64,000 nucleotides of DNA from an uncultured Lachnospiraceae bacterium (GTDB lineage Bacteria > Bacillota > Clostridia > Lachnospirales > Lachnospiraceae), in NCBI GenBank assembly GCA_910579645.1, contig CAJTVK010000001.1, forward strand, positions 20,019 through 84,018, given 5' to 3'. Positions 51,873 through 61,127 of the stretch are shown here, piece after piece. How positions within the stretch are numbered: position 1 is the first letter of the stretch; every line of letters begins with the position of its first letter. The notes under the pieces were generated by a model, which ran no database searches, was not told where the DNA came from, and saw only the letters and a program-made list of their open reading frames with translations. The position numbers and the translations under genes were made by a program.

Positions 51873-54554
51873 TCAGGCATGGTTTTCCCATTCCTGCAGG
51901 ATGGATTCACAGACATCCACATCGATATCATCCACCGCAGTGACAAGCCGTTCAAATAATTCGTGCTGCCAGCCTTCATAACGGTATTGCTTCATATCCT
52001 GCAAGGCCTCTTCCATTTCATTTAAATCCAAAGCATCCAGTGCCTTCCGCAATTTAAGGAACAAAGACGACAGGACTTCCTGTCCGGCTTCCGATTTATC
52101 CTGATCGTCGGAAACTTCCTCCGGAAAATACGGCTGTAAAATACGGCTGTATTCCACATATTTCTCTAAAAGCCCGGGTGTCTGTGCATGTATGGTTTCC
52201 GCATCTCTTTCATTTCCGGCCTGCTCCAGGGCAGCAGCCATATCCGAAAGGGTAATCGCCCCAATCTGGCGGGAAGCGCTTTTTAAAGCATGCACTTCTA
52301 TCGTGTAGTTATGCCAATCCTCATTTTTTTCGTAACCGTCAATCAGTTCCGCCTTTTTATCGATCAAATGATAATAGTCTTTCAGTACCGACCAGTATAA
52401 TTTCTCATTCCCTAAAAGCTGCAGCGCAGCTTCCACATCCAGGCCTTCGATTTTCAGAATATGTTTCTGCTCCTGTTTCTTCCCTGCATGACCCCGCTGG
52501 CTGACTTTCATTATCTTCTCATTCGGCAGCCAGTGTTTCAGAGTGGAAATAAGGAAACGCAGTTCAATCGGCTTCGGCACAAAATCATCCAATCCTTCCC
52601 GAAGGAACATGGCACGGGTTCCGGATACCGCATTGGCAGTGAGGGCAATAATCGGAACGTCATCATAATCTTCATGAAAGCGGCGGATAATATGAGTAGT
52701 TTCCACGCCGTCCAATTCCGGCATCATATGATCCATAAAAATAATATCATAATGCTTCAAAGCTATCTTATCCAACGCAATTTTACCGCTTAAAGCAGTG
52801 TCAACATGCATCTGCAGCGGCTCCAGCAGTCCTTCCGTCACGGTCAGGTTCACCGTATTGTCATCCACAATCAGCACTTCCGCGTCAGGCGCAATGAACT
52901 CAAAATCATCATCGGAAGAATGGGAGCAGTAAAGCTGCAAATCTTCATGGTTCAGTATGGATGCAATATTCAAGGAATACAAAGGCTTCTTTACCACTAA
53001 AAGGTTCTCTATCTCACTGGAATAAGTAGAACGGAAATCCAGCACCAGCACACCCGTAATTTGCGGATGACTTTTGATATACCCTTCCATTTGATCCGAA
53101 AATACGCAATGTTCAATAAAGAAAAAAGTATTTTCATCCGGCTGCAGGTCCGCCAAATCTTTGGAAGATGTCAGCAGCTGATATTTCCCGCCGAACCTCC
53201 GTATATCGGTTTCCAGCTGTGCCTTTACATAAGGATTGGAGACATATATAAATGCGGTAAAAGGCTTTATATCTTTTACGGCAACGCAGGGAGACGTATT
53301 TTCCACCCGCTGGGGAACAATGAAAGAAAAACGGCTTCCTTTCCCGTATTCACTTTCCGCCCATATATTCCCCTGCATCAGTGTAAGCAGCTGCTTGGAA
53401 ATGGCCAGTCCCAATCCGGTGCCTTCCACATTCCTGTTCCGTTTGCTGTCCAATTGCTGAAAAGACTGAAACAGGTTTCCGAAATCCTCTTTCTTTATGC
53501 CTATCCCTGTATCGGTAACGGAAACAAGTAAGTCAATTTGCTGGTTGTGTTTCCTTATAAAGTCAATTTTCAGCAATACCTGCCCGTGCTCCGTAAACTT
53601 AACCGCATTATTGGCAATGTTAATAATCAGCTGTTTGATGCGGATAAAATCACCGTGCAGCTTTGTGGGAATATCCGGCGCAATATCCAAAATAAACTCC
53701 ACATCTTTACTGTCAATCCGTGTCATTATAATATTATTGACATCATTAATCACGGAGAATATCTCATATTCACTGGATACAATATCCAATTTGCCCGATT
53801 CTATTTTGGAAAAATCCAAAATATCATTGATTATAGTGAGCAAAGTTTTTCCCGAAGATTTTATTTGGTTTACATGGCTTCTGGCCGCCGGAGGCAAGTC
53901 CTCACGGAGCGCCATTTCCGCCATTCCGATGACTGCATTCATAGGAGTACGGATTTCATGGCTCATATTGGCAAGAAAGTCCGATTTCATGCGTGCCGCC
54001 TTTTCCACTTCAATATTAGCCTGATTAATCATCAGCTTATGCTGGGCAATATTGGACAGCACACCGGCTATTGTCTGAAGGAAATCCGCCGTGGTTCCCA
54101 AAGCTTCTTTGGACACTATCTTTATGTCCTTTGCAGCATTCCAATAGGTAATCGGGTCTACATTAATGCCCCTGGCAGTTTCCATGATTTTAGACATCTG
54201 AGGTGCCTCGGTCAATACCTGACCGCCGATAAAGCAGCCAATCATCCGATTCCCGGCCATAATGGGGGCGGCAAAATCCAACAGTCCGGCATGACAATGA
54301 TAGGCTGTGGTCGCGCCGTTTTTTACGGCAGTCTCGGCGCCGTATTTATCGCATTGCTCACAGCGCAGGCATCCCAAAGTTGATTTTCTTGTATATTTCA
54401 TACAGAATTCGGTAAAATTAGTGCCTTCCGTAACGGCAATCCCATTTGCGTCCGTAGTGAGGGAAGCAATCCCGGTCAGCTTGGAAAAAGCATTCTGTAC
54501 CTGCTGCAGAATATCTACATCAATCAGGTCAGTAATATGTAATTCTTCCTGCAT
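51873..54554 (-). CDS. Hybrid sensor histidine kinase with PocR ligand-binding domain and Hpt
   Basis: This 893-residue cytoplasmic kinase has no membrane helices. The PocR-type sensor domain spans about 5-170, with Cys51 and the cluster Cys62/Cys65/Cys68 in GCLRCEQCDKYG, then YHCHAGLLDFAAPI. HisKA has His199 in ANMSHEIRTPMNAVIGM, and the ATPase domain has GTGLGLAISKQLL. A degenerate receiver-like segment and a full receiver (VLIVDDNTVNL, FMDHMMPELDG) follow, then an Hpt domain (EVHALKSASRQIG). It follows the response regulator gene at 54639 by 84 bases, with a palindromic repeat in the gap. PocR domains usually bind small hydrocarbon ligands. Confidence 0.92.
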   Translation of the reverse strand: MQEELHITDLIDVDILQQVQNAFSKLTGIASLTTDANGIAVTEGTNFTEFCMKYTRKSTLGCLRCEQCDKYGAETAVKNGATTAYHCHAGLLDFAAPIMAGNRMIGCFIGGQVLTEAPQMSKIMETARGINVDPITYWNAAKDIKIVSKEALGTTADFLQTIAGVLSNIAQHKLMINQANIEVEKAARMKSDFLANMSHEIRTPMNAVIGMAEMALREDLPPAARSHVNQIKSSGKTLLTIINDILDFSKIESGKLDIVSSEYEIFSVINDVNNIIMTRIDSKDVEFILDIAPDIPTKLHGDFIRIKQLIINIANNAVKFTEHGQVLLKIDFIRKHNQQIDLLVSVTDTGIGIKKEDFGNLFQSFQQLDSKRNRNVEGTGLGLAISKQLLTLMQGNIWAESEYGKGSRFSFIVPQRVENTSPCVAVKDIKPFTAFIYVSNPYVKAQLETDIRRFGGKYQLLTSSKDLADLQPDENTFFFIEHCVFSDQMEGYIKSHPQITGVLVLDFRSTYSSEIENLLVVKKPLYSLNIASILNHEDLQLYCSHSSDDDFEFIAPDAEVLIVDDNTVNLTVTEGLLEPLQMHVDTALSGKIALDKIALKHYDIIFMDHMMPELDGVETTHIIRRFHEDYDDVPIIALTANAVSGTRAMFLREGLDDFVPKPIELRFLISTLKHWLPNEKIMKVSQRGHAGKKQEQKHILKIEGLDVEAALQLLGNEKLYWSVLKDYYHLIDKKAELIDGYEKNEDWHNYTIEVHALKSASRQIGAITLSDMAAALEQAGNERDAETIHAQTPGLLEKYVEYSRILQPYFPEEVSDDQDKSEAGQEVLSSLFLKLRKALDALDLNEMEEALQDMKQYRYEGWQHELFERLVTAVDDIDVDVCESILQEWENHA

Positions 54555-54570
54555 TGTCTTCTCCCTTTCC

Positions 54571-54628
54571 GCAATGTCATCAAATTAAGCTGCTGCCTGC
54601 TCCCGGCGGCATAACTTAATGACATTGC
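54571..54628. repeat. Palindromic repeat, copy 1
   Basis: GCAATGTCATCAAATTAAG (54571-54589) and ACTTAATGACATTGC (54614-54628) form an imperfect hairpin. The arm motif ATGTCATTAACTTAAG recurs at 57589-57639. It lies between the response regulator and PocR kinase genes. Confidence 0.75.
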
Positions 54629-54638
54629 CCTTTTTTGT

Positions 54639-55949
54639 CTAATCAATAAACTTACTGATCGTGGACAACAGCTTAATATGGTCAATAGGCTTTAATAAAT
54701 AACCCTGCGGCTTCAGGGCCAATGCTTTCTCTATCCTGTTGCGGTCGGAAATGCCCGTAAGGAATATGACCGGTATATTTCGCGTAAGGGGATTCTCCCG
54801 CAGTCTTTTCAGTACGGTAGGCCCGCTTTCCAGCGGCATTTCATAATCCAGCAAAATCAAATCCGTTTTCCTGTTCTCCAGAAACTTAAAGGCTATTTTA
54901 CCGTTTAATGCTGTAGCAACATCATATTTGTCGGCCAGATGACGCTGAATGATTTTCAGCATACGGGAATCATCATCCACAACAAGGATATGCTTGCGCC
55001 CCGCAGTGCCGACGGTTACACCCTCCACGCCTTCCACCGGCTCCAAGTTCAAATCCAAATCTAAATCCGCCACGGAATCAAGCACTTTCGCCGCTTCGCT
55101 GACCTGTGCCGATAAGGCGGATAAAAGTGCGGCATTGGGGTCCTCCGCAGCGGCGGACACAGATGCCGAAGCAGCAGCGGGCTGCTGCGGCTTATTTTCC
55201 TGAGCCATCTCAGTGCCGGGCACGGATATATTTTTCTGTGGCTGAGAAACGGCCGCCTGTGGCTGGGCTGCAGCCGGAACCGGCTGACTTGCCGTGGATT
55301 GCGCTGCCGCCTGCGGGGCTTTCCCTGCCAAAGGCTGTGCCGCCGCCTGCGGGGCTTTCCCTGCCAAAGGCTGTGCTGCCGCCTGCGGGGCTTTCCCTGC
55401 CGGAGACTGCACCGCCTGCGGGGCTTTCCCTGCCAAAGGCTGCGCCGCCGCCTGCGGGGCTTTCCCTGCCAAAGGCTGCGCCGCCGCCTGCGGGACTTTT
55501 TCTGCCAAAGGCTGCGCCGTCTGAGAAATCTTTCCTGTCTGACCGTCTGCCTCATCGGAATGAACTGCACCCGTTTCCGGAAGACTGGAAAAATAAGCCC
55601 TCATCCGCTCCTCCATATTGCCGGTAGACATCGGCTTTTCCATTACCATATCTGCTGCGCCGGGCGCGGTCCGGCTATATGCATCACAATCCCCTCTGGT
55701 ACCGATAATGAAGAAAGCTGTATCGGCCGATTCGGGAGCCTGTTTCAGTTCGGATATCCTGCGGAAACTGTCAGGCATCTCATGATTCAGGCAGTAAAGA
55801 AAGCCATTGGGACGAAAATATTTTATATGGCTTAAAATATCTTCGTAGCGGGCAGAAGTGCTTTGATACTCAAAGTCTTCGCCTGCTTTCGCAAAAAAAT
55901 CATCAATTATAGTTTTGTTATTCCCCGTCAATAAAATTTTGTATCTCAT
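54639..55949 (-). CDS. Response regulator with repeat-rich linker
   Basis: This 436-residue protein begins with a degenerate receiver-like domain (MRYKILLTGNNKTIIDDFF, about 1-120) that lacks a clear phosphoacceptor. The linker from about 140 to 290 is rich in Ala, Gln and Pro and includes six units of QPLAGKAPQAAA (residues 146-216). The C-terminal receiver domain (about 315-436) has HILVVDDDSRML, the acceptor aspartate in LILLDYEMPLESGP, and the conserved Lys in YLLKPIDH. No output domain is present. It is co-oriented with the PocR hybrid kinase downstream, which is the likely partner. The start at 55949 is chosen for its MRYKILL strand. Confidence 0.85.
   Translation of the reverse strand: MRYKILLTGNNKTIIDDFFAKAGEDFEYQSTSARYEDILSHIKYFRPNGFLYCLNHEMPDSFRRISELKQAPESADTAFFIIGTRGDCDAYSRTAPGAADMVMEKPMSTGNMEERMRAYFSSLPETGAVHSDEADGQTGKISQTAQPLAEKVPQAAAQPLAGKAPQAAAQPLAGKAPQAVQSPAGKAPQAAAQPLAGKAPQAAAQPLAGKAPQAAAQSTASQPVPAAAQPQAAVSQPQKNISVPGTEMAQENKPQQPAAASASVSAAAEDPNAALLSALSAQVSEAAKVLDSVADLDLDLNLEPVEGVEGVTVGTAGRKHILVVDDDSRMLKIIQRHLADKYDVATALNGKIAFKFLENRKTDLILLDYEMPLESGPTVLKRLRENPLTRNIPVIFLTGISDRNRIEKALALKPQGYLLKPIDHIKLLSTISKFID
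55302..55514 (-). repeat. 36-bp tandem repeats encoding a flexible linker
   Basis: Six in-frame units encode QPLAGKAPQAAA or close variants; one unit is shorter by a codon. On the plus strand the unit reads CTGCGGGGCTTTCCCTGCC and onward. Near-identity of several units indicates recent expansion by slippage or recombination. Confidence 0.9.
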
Positions 55950-56184
55950 ATACCATACTCCATGCAATAAAATCTTTTTACTTAATTATAACTAATAATC
56001 ACAGTTTCTGCATTATATTTTTACGGACTGTTACCGTTCACTCAGCAGTCAGCGCCCCCAACCGCTAGAACGTGTTGAAAATGCAGTACTAGCATCTGTA
56101 CCATACCGCTTATTTGGGCATGCGACAGCCGCCCAAGATACCGAAGTGCCTTGCGGAACCGTACTATATGAACGGTAACATTCC

Positions 56185-56637
56185 TCACAGATACATCAAT
56201 GCTGCAATAAAAATACCAAGCAAGGCACCCATCAGAACCTGCAGGGGCGTATGCCCTACAAATTCCTTCAGTTTTTCCTCCACGCTCATTTCCTTTCCCA
56301 TCTTGTCAAACATTTCCATCATCTCATTCAGAACCCTTGCCTGTATCCCTGTCTCACGCCTAACGCCGATTGCATCATACATGACTACAATTGCAAAAAT
56401 TGCAGCCACCGCAAATTCAAAGCTGCCGCCTCCGTATTCTATCCCTGCCGCCGTCGCCAGCGCACAGACCGTTGCGGAATGAGAACTGGGCATACCGCCG
56501 CTTCCTACCAAACGCTCCGCCACAAATTTACGGCTGAACCACATATGGATTAACGTTTTCAATACCTGTGCCACCAGCCACCCGCAGATTGATGCCATGA
56601 AAATTCTGTTATGAATTAAACTTTCTATAAATTCCAT
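56185..56637 (-). CDS. Divergent PAP2-family membrane protein
   Basis: This 150-residue membrane protein has about four helices and the motif SGGMPSSHSATVCALATAAG, the PSxSH signature of divergent PAP2 (acid phosphatase-like, DUF212) proteins, plus VMYDAIGVRRETG. The full histidine triad of active PAP2 enzymes is not obvious. The start at 56637 (MEFIESLIHNRIF) is preferred over an ATG 21 bases earlier. It lies 32 bases after rfbD on the same strand. Confidence 0.85.
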   Translation of the reverse strand: MEFIESLIHNRIFMASICGWLVAQVLKTLIHMWFSRKFVAERLVGSGGMPSSHSATVCALATAAGIEYGGGSFEFAVAAIFAIVVMYDAIGVRRETGIQARVLNEMMEMFDKMGKEMSVEEKLKEFVGHTPLQVLMGALLGIFIAALMYL

Positions 56638-56669
56638 CTTATGTCCATATCCCTCCACAGCCTATAGCT

Positions 56670-57530
56670 TTACAGCCGTATCTCCCTCATATATTCCGCA
56701 ATGGCTTTCTGCCAGTCCGCGAAGCAATAATCCGACGTAAGTTTCAGCATGTAATTTTCCAACACCGAATAAGCCGGTCTGGGTGCCGATGCCGGGTTGT
56801 CCCGCACATACTCCTCCGTAGAGATAGCCTCAACTTTCGTGCTTTTCCCTGCCAGACGGAAAATTTCTTCCGCAAACTCCGCCCAGCTGCAAGCCCCTTC
56901 GCATGTACCGTGGAAAATTCCGTAATTATCGGTAGGCAGAAGATAAGCAATTACACCCGCCAATTCATCTGCGCTGGTAGGCGAACCGATCTGATCCCTG
57001 ACCACTCTGACCGTTTCCTTTGTTTCCGACAGACGGAGCATGGTCCTCACAAAGTTTTTCCCTTCACCATACAGCCATGCCGTCCTTATAATAAAATACT
57101 TTTCGGCAAAATCCCTGACAAAATTTTCTCCCGCCAGCTTCGATGCCCCATAGACTCCCTTCGGATCCGTCCTGTCAAATTCCCGATAAGGTTTATCCGC
57201 CTCTCCGGAAAAAACATAATCCGTTGACACCTGCACAAGCTTTGCCCCCACCTCCGTGGCAGCCACGGCCAAGTTCCTCGGCCCTATGGCATTGATGCGG
57301 TAAGCATTGTCAACATCTGTCTCACAGGCATTCACATTCGTATGCGCGGCACAGTTAATGATTGCATAAGGCCGTACTTCCCTGACCAATTCCAGCACTT
57401 TATCCACGTCCGTAATATCCAGCTGCGCCACATCCGTATTCACCAGTTCAATACCGTCATTCCCTGCATACTTCTTATTCATCGCAACCCCCAGCTGCCC
57501 ATTGCATCCGGTAACAATTATTTTCTTCAT
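56670..57530 (-). CDS. rfbD: dTDP-4-dehydrorhamnose reductase
   Basis: This 286-residue reductase makes dTDP-L-rhamnose in the last step of its synthesis. It has the NAD(P) motif IIVTGCNGQLGVAM, the strand VSTDYVFSG and the catalytic YGASKLAGE. RfbA, RfbB and RfbC are not in the window. The start at 57530 (MKKIIVTGCNGQLG) fits the family better than the ATG 27 bases earlier. Confidence 0.93.
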   Translation of the reverse strand: MKKIIVTGCNGQLGVAMNKKYAGNDGIELVNTDVAQLDITDVDKVLELVREVRPYAIINCAAHTNVNACETDVDNAYRINAIGPRNLAVAATEVGAKLVQVSTDYVFSGEADKPYREFDRTDPKGVYGASKLAGENFVRDFAEKYFIIRTAWLYGEGKNFVRTMLRLSETKETVRVVRDQIGSPTSADELAGVIAYLLPTDNYGIFHGTCEGACSWAEFAEEIFRLAGKSTKVEAISTEEYVRDNPASAPRPAYSVLENYMLKLTSDYCFADWQKAIAEYMREIRL

Positions 57531-58015
57531 GAAACATCGTCCTCCATACCTATTCATTCTTCGTTTCTGTCGAAAACTGCGTATTTATGCTATGTCATTA
57601 ACTTAAGCTGCAGGCCGCGGATTAAGTTAATGACATTGCGTATTTCGGGGCAAACACAACTTTGCCGTATCTTCTTTATCATACAACCCTTATATTCATT
57701 ATGCAAGTAATTTCCTGCTTATATCACGGAAATCAATTTTTAACTGTAAGCCGTGCGGCAGCCTTGCCGGAAGCCTATGGACGTTTCCGGTAAAATATGC
57801 CAGTATAGCGTGTAAGTTATTATATAATTGTCCCAAAACCCATTTCTTGGATGCACACATCATAACAAATCCGTAATAAATTCTTAAGAAATTTGTTTAC
57901 TTTTTTCCTTTCTTTTCTAGTGACTACGCCAATTTTCTATGTTATAATTGCGTTTGTGGTATTTTTAACAAATATGTTACCAACATAAACTTTTATATGA
58001 AAGCGAGGATTATAT
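57531..58015. other. Gap between rfbD and the YerB gene
   Basis: The 485-base gap holds the palindromic repeat at 57589-57639, an AT-rich stretch, and a likely promoter for the YerB gene. A TGTTATAAT extended -10 (TATAAT at 57943-57948) has a weak -35 near 57919. No reading frame of interest is visible. Confidence 0.5.
57589..57639. repeat. Palindromic repeat, copy 2
   Basis: GCTATGTCATTAACTTAAG (57589-57607) pairs with ATTAAGTTAATGACATTGC (57621-57639) around CTGCAGGCCGCGG. GCGTATTT occurs on both flanks (about 57579-57586 and 57638-57645), which could be a target-site duplication. It shares its arm motif with the element at 54571. Confidence 0.75.
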
Positions 58016-59221
58016 ATGAAACGATTACAAGTACTTCTTCTCGTAGCATTATCCTCCACACTTTTACTGTTCGGCTGTGGAAACGAAGAAGAACCGGATG
58101 CACCTGCAGTTTCGCAGGTTATTGAAAAACAAGCGGAACCGGAAGCTGACCAAAGCGGGGAACAAGTTTTAGAAACACCGGAAGCGGAGACTCCCGCCCC
58201 TGCGGACGACGAGGCTCCCCCGAAGGAAGGAATGGTCAGGAGCACGCTGACAAATGAATGGATTGAAGGCAGCATCGAAAAAGCACGCCCTATATCAATT
58301 ATGGTTCCCAATGATTCCGCCGCCCTTCCTCATTATAATATATCCAAGGCAGATATCTTATACGAGGCTCCGGTAGAAGGCGGCATCACCCGTACTATGG
58401 CAGTCATTAAGGATTGGGAAAATCTGGACCGTATCGGCAATGTAAGAAGCTGCCGTGACTATTTTGTTTATTGGTCATTTGAATGGGATTCCATCTATCT
58501 GCATTTCGGAGGCCCTTATTACATAAATGATATTGTAGAGAAAAAAGATACCGACCATATTACCGGCTGTGCCTACGGCGACAAGAGGACGGACGGACTT
58601 TACGAAGGCACCTTCTTCCGTGCCACCGATAAGAAAGCGCCCCACAATGCATATGCCAGCGCATCCGGAATTAACAAGGGCATTGAAAAATTCAGTATTT
58701 CCAAGACTTACCGTGACGGCTATTATCACGCTGACCACTTTAAGTTTGCTCCTTCCAAGGAACCGAACACTCTGGAACAATACAGCGATGCTGTCAGCGC
58801 AAAGGAAATTGATATGTCGCCTGCTTATTCCGTGACAAAGACCGCTTTCTCTTACAATGAGTCCGACGGTTTGTATTACCGTTCTATGTACGGCAAACCG
58901 GACGTAGATGCCGCAAACAGCAATCAGCAGCTTGCCTTTAAAAATATCTTCGTTCAGTTTACTTACCATGAAGTCAGAGATGCCAAAGGCTACCTTGCTT
59001 TCCAGGTGCATGACACCACAAGGGACGGTTACTTCTTCACAAACGGAAAAGGCATCCATGTAACATGGAAAAAATCTTCGGACTATGAACCTACAAAATA
59101 TTATGACGATAACGGAAATGAAGTCCAGATCAATACCGGAAAGACTATGATCTGTATTGCAAAACAAGGGGATTCCTTTAAGGCAGACGGAACTTCCTAC
59201 AAATCATCCGTAAAGAAATAA
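58016..59221 (+). CDS. DUF3048 (YerB-like) lipoprotein
   Basis: This 401-residue lipoprotein has the lipobox LLFGC with Cys21, then an acidic and Pro-rich linker to about residue 70. The body starts at the DUF3048 segment ARPISIMVPNDSAALPHYNISKADILYEAPVEGGITR, and the C-terminal DUF3048 domain includes NIFVQFTYHEV and GKGIHVTWKKSS. YerB-like proteins are exported; their function is not known. A 32-bp inverted repeat begins in its last codons. Confidence 0.9.
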   Translation: MKRLQVLLLVALSSTLLLFGCGNEEEPDAPAVSQVIEKQAEPEADQSGEQVLETPEAETPAPADDEAPPKEGMVRSTLTNEWIEGSIEKARPISIMVPNDSAALPHYNISKADILYEAPVEGGITRTMAVIKDWENLDRIGNVRSCRDYFVYWSFEWDSIYLHFGGPYYINDIVEKKDTDHITGCAYGDKRTDGLYEGTFFRATDKKAPHNAYASASGINKGIEKFSISKTYRDGYYHADHFKFAPSKEPNTLEQYSDAVSAKEIDMSPAYSVTKTAFSYNESDGLYYRSMYGKPDVDAANSNQQLAFKNIFVQFTYHEVRDAKGYLAFQVHDTTRDGYFFTNGKGIHVTWKKSSDYEPTKYYDDNGNEVQINTGKTMICIAKQGDSFKADGTSYKSSVKK

Positions 59222-59289
59222 TAAGAAGAATAATAAAAGACCTATGGAAAACGGATATCCATAGGTCTTTTATTATTCTTCTTATTATT
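59217..59289. terminator. Long perfect bidirectional terminator
   Basis: Arms 59217-59248 and 59258-59289 are perfectly complementary over 32 bases around a 9-base loop. The T/A-rich outer stem supplies U runs in both directions. The left arm includes the stop codon of the YerB gene, and the right arm ends 4 bases before the leuA stop. Confidence 0.85.
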
Positions 59290-59292
59290 TCT

Positions 59293-60972
59293 TTACCTGC
59301 TCCCTATCCCCAATCGATTCACTGCCGAAAATATCGCCCTTACGGAAGCCCTGGTAATGTTGGAACTTACTCCTACCCCATAAGTGACATTGCCGGTGTC
59401 CACATCCAGCAAATGAATATACGCCGCCGCCTGAGAATTGGAACCGCTCTGCAGTGCATGCTCTTCATAGTCGAGAATTTTCATGCCTTCTCCCAATTCT
59501 TCCTGCAGTCCGCGCTTCACCGCGTCAATAGGGCCATTCCCCACTGCCTCAAAGCTTTTTTCCACGCCATGGGATGTATAGAGCACAGTCACCTTAGTAT
59601 CAAATTCGGAGTTGATTTCACCGCTTAAATCATCCACGCGCAGCTTCCTGAAATGAATAGGCTCCTTCTTATCCAAATACTCCTGACGGAACTGCTCCAT
59701 AATCTCATCCGGCGATACTTCCCCCTGCTTTTCGGAAATCTTCTGTATCACATTGGCAAATTCCCTATGCATGCTCTTTGGCAGCTTAAATCCGAAATAT
59801 GTGTCCATAATAAATGCCACGCCGCCTTTTCCCGACTGTGAATTGATACGCACGATAGGCTCATATTCCCTGCCGATATCCGCCGGGTCTATCGGCAGAT
59901 AAGGTACCTGCCAGATTTCGCTCTGCCTTTCCTTCATCGCCTTGATTCCCTTATTGATAGCATCCTGATGAGAACCGGAAAAAGCAGTGAATACCATTTT
60001 CCCTGCATAGGGATGCCGAGGATGAACCTGCATTTTACAGCACCTCTCATATATTTCTATGCTCTCGTTCACTTTTTCAATATTCAGTTCCGGATTGATT
60101 CCCTGTGAAAACATATTATATGCAATGTTAAGGACATCCACATTCCCGGTTCTCTCCCCATTGCCGAACAGAGTGCCCTCCACTCTCTCCGCCCCGGCCA
60201 GCAATGACAGTTCCGCGCTTGCCACGCCGGTTCCGCGGTCATTATGCGGATGTACGCTCAGAATAATGCTTTCTCTGTCTTTAAAATGCTTATTCATCCA
60301 TTCTATCCGATCCGCGTATACATTGGGAGTGGTCATTTCTACCGTAGACGGCAGGTTGATAATGATGGGATTTTCCTTTGTGGCGCCCCAAGTCTCCTGT
60401 ACTGCGGTACAGATTTCCAATGCAAAATCCAGTTCCGTTCCGGTAAAGCTTTCCGGGGAATATTCCAATATAATTTTCCCCGGGAACTTCTCCGCCCTTT
60501 CTTTTACCATCTTAGTTCCCTGCACCGCTATATCTATAATCTGGCTGCGGTCCATGCCGAATACCACATCTCTCTGCAAGGTAGAGGTAGAATTATAAAT
60601 ATGCACAATAGCCTGCTTACATCCCTCAATGGATGCGAATGTTTTTTCAATCAGTTCCTCCCGGCATTGCGTCAGAACCTGCACTTTTACATCGTCCGGA
60701 ATCATTTTCCGGTCTACCAGCTGACGCAGGAAATCATATTCAATCTGGCTGGCGGCCGGGAAACCGATTTCTATTTCCTTAAACCCGAGTTTCATTAAAT
60801 ATTGAAACATTTCTATCTTTTCATCCACTACCATAGGGTCTATCAATGCCTGATTCCCGTCCCGTAAGTCCACACTGCACCAGACAGGCGCTTTCTCAAT
60901 TTCCTTTGCCGGCCATTCCCTCTCCGGGTAGTCCACTACCGGATTCCTATGATATCTGCTATAATTTAACAT
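59293..60972 (-). CDS. leuA: 2-isopropylmalate synthase (LeuA2 type)
   Basis: This 559-residue enzyme condenses acetyl-CoA with 2-ketoisovalerate, the first step of leucine synthesis. It has the catalytic-barrel motifs VWCSVDLRDGNQALIDPM, with metal ligands, and LSVHPHNDRGTGVAS. The C-terminal regulatory LeuA dimer domain begins about residue 430, where leucine feedback would act. The start at 60972 (MLNYSRYHRN) follows AGGGAGGAAAAG. No T-box or leader peptide is visible in the short upstream gap, and no other leu genes lie nearby. Confidence 0.95.
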   Translation of the reverse strand: MLNYSRYHRNPVVDYPEREWPAKEIEKAPVWCSVDLRDGNQALIDPMVVDEKIEMFQYLMKLGFKEIEIGFPAASQIEYDFLRQLVDRKMIPDDVKVQVLTQCREELIEKTFASIEGCKQAIVHIYNSTSTLQRDVVFGMDRSQIIDIAVQGTKMVKERAEKFPGKIILEYSPESFTGTELDFALEICTAVQETWGATKENPIIINLPSTVEMTTPNVYADRIEWMNKHFKDRESIILSVHPHNDRGTGVASAELSLLAGAERVEGTLFGNGERTGNVDVLNIAYNMFSQGINPELNIEKVNESIEIYERCCKMQVHPRHPYAGKMVFTAFSGSHQDAINKGIKAMKERQSEIWQVPYLPIDPADIGREYEPIVRINSQSGKGGVAFIMDTYFGFKLPKSMHREFANVIQKISEKQGEVSPDEIMEQFRQEYLDKKEPIHFRKLRVDDLSGEINSEFDTKVTVLYTSHGVEKSFEAVGNGPIDAVKRGLQEELGEGMKILDYEEHALQSGSNSQAAAYIHLLDVDTGNVTYGVGVSSNITRASVRAIFSAVNRLGIGSR

Positions 60973-61053
60973 AAATCTTTTCCTCCCTGTCATTCAGTCT
61001 TCAAGATATCCTCTGCACAGCGGCAGATCTCATCTGCACAGGGCTGTGCATAC

Positions 61054-61078
61054 AAAAGCCGGCTCAAAAGAGCCGGCA
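61054..61078 (-). terminator. Terminator after ptsH
   Basis: GCCGGCTC (61058-61065) pairs with GAGCCGGC (61070-61077) around a 4-base loop, followed on the minus strand by TTTTGT. It separates HPr from leuA. Confidence 0.8.
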
Positions 61079-61127
61079 TATTGTCTCATCCAATCGCAAT
61101 TAATGGCATCGTATCATACAGCTGCTT

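Noticed and set aside
55302..55514. CRISPR-like array
   Set aside because: The repeats are contiguous, without unique spacers, and encode in-frame protein units.
60973..61127. T-box or leader peptide for leuA
   Set aside because: The gap is only about 155 bases, includes the HPr terminator, and shows no specifier loop or leucine-rich peptide.
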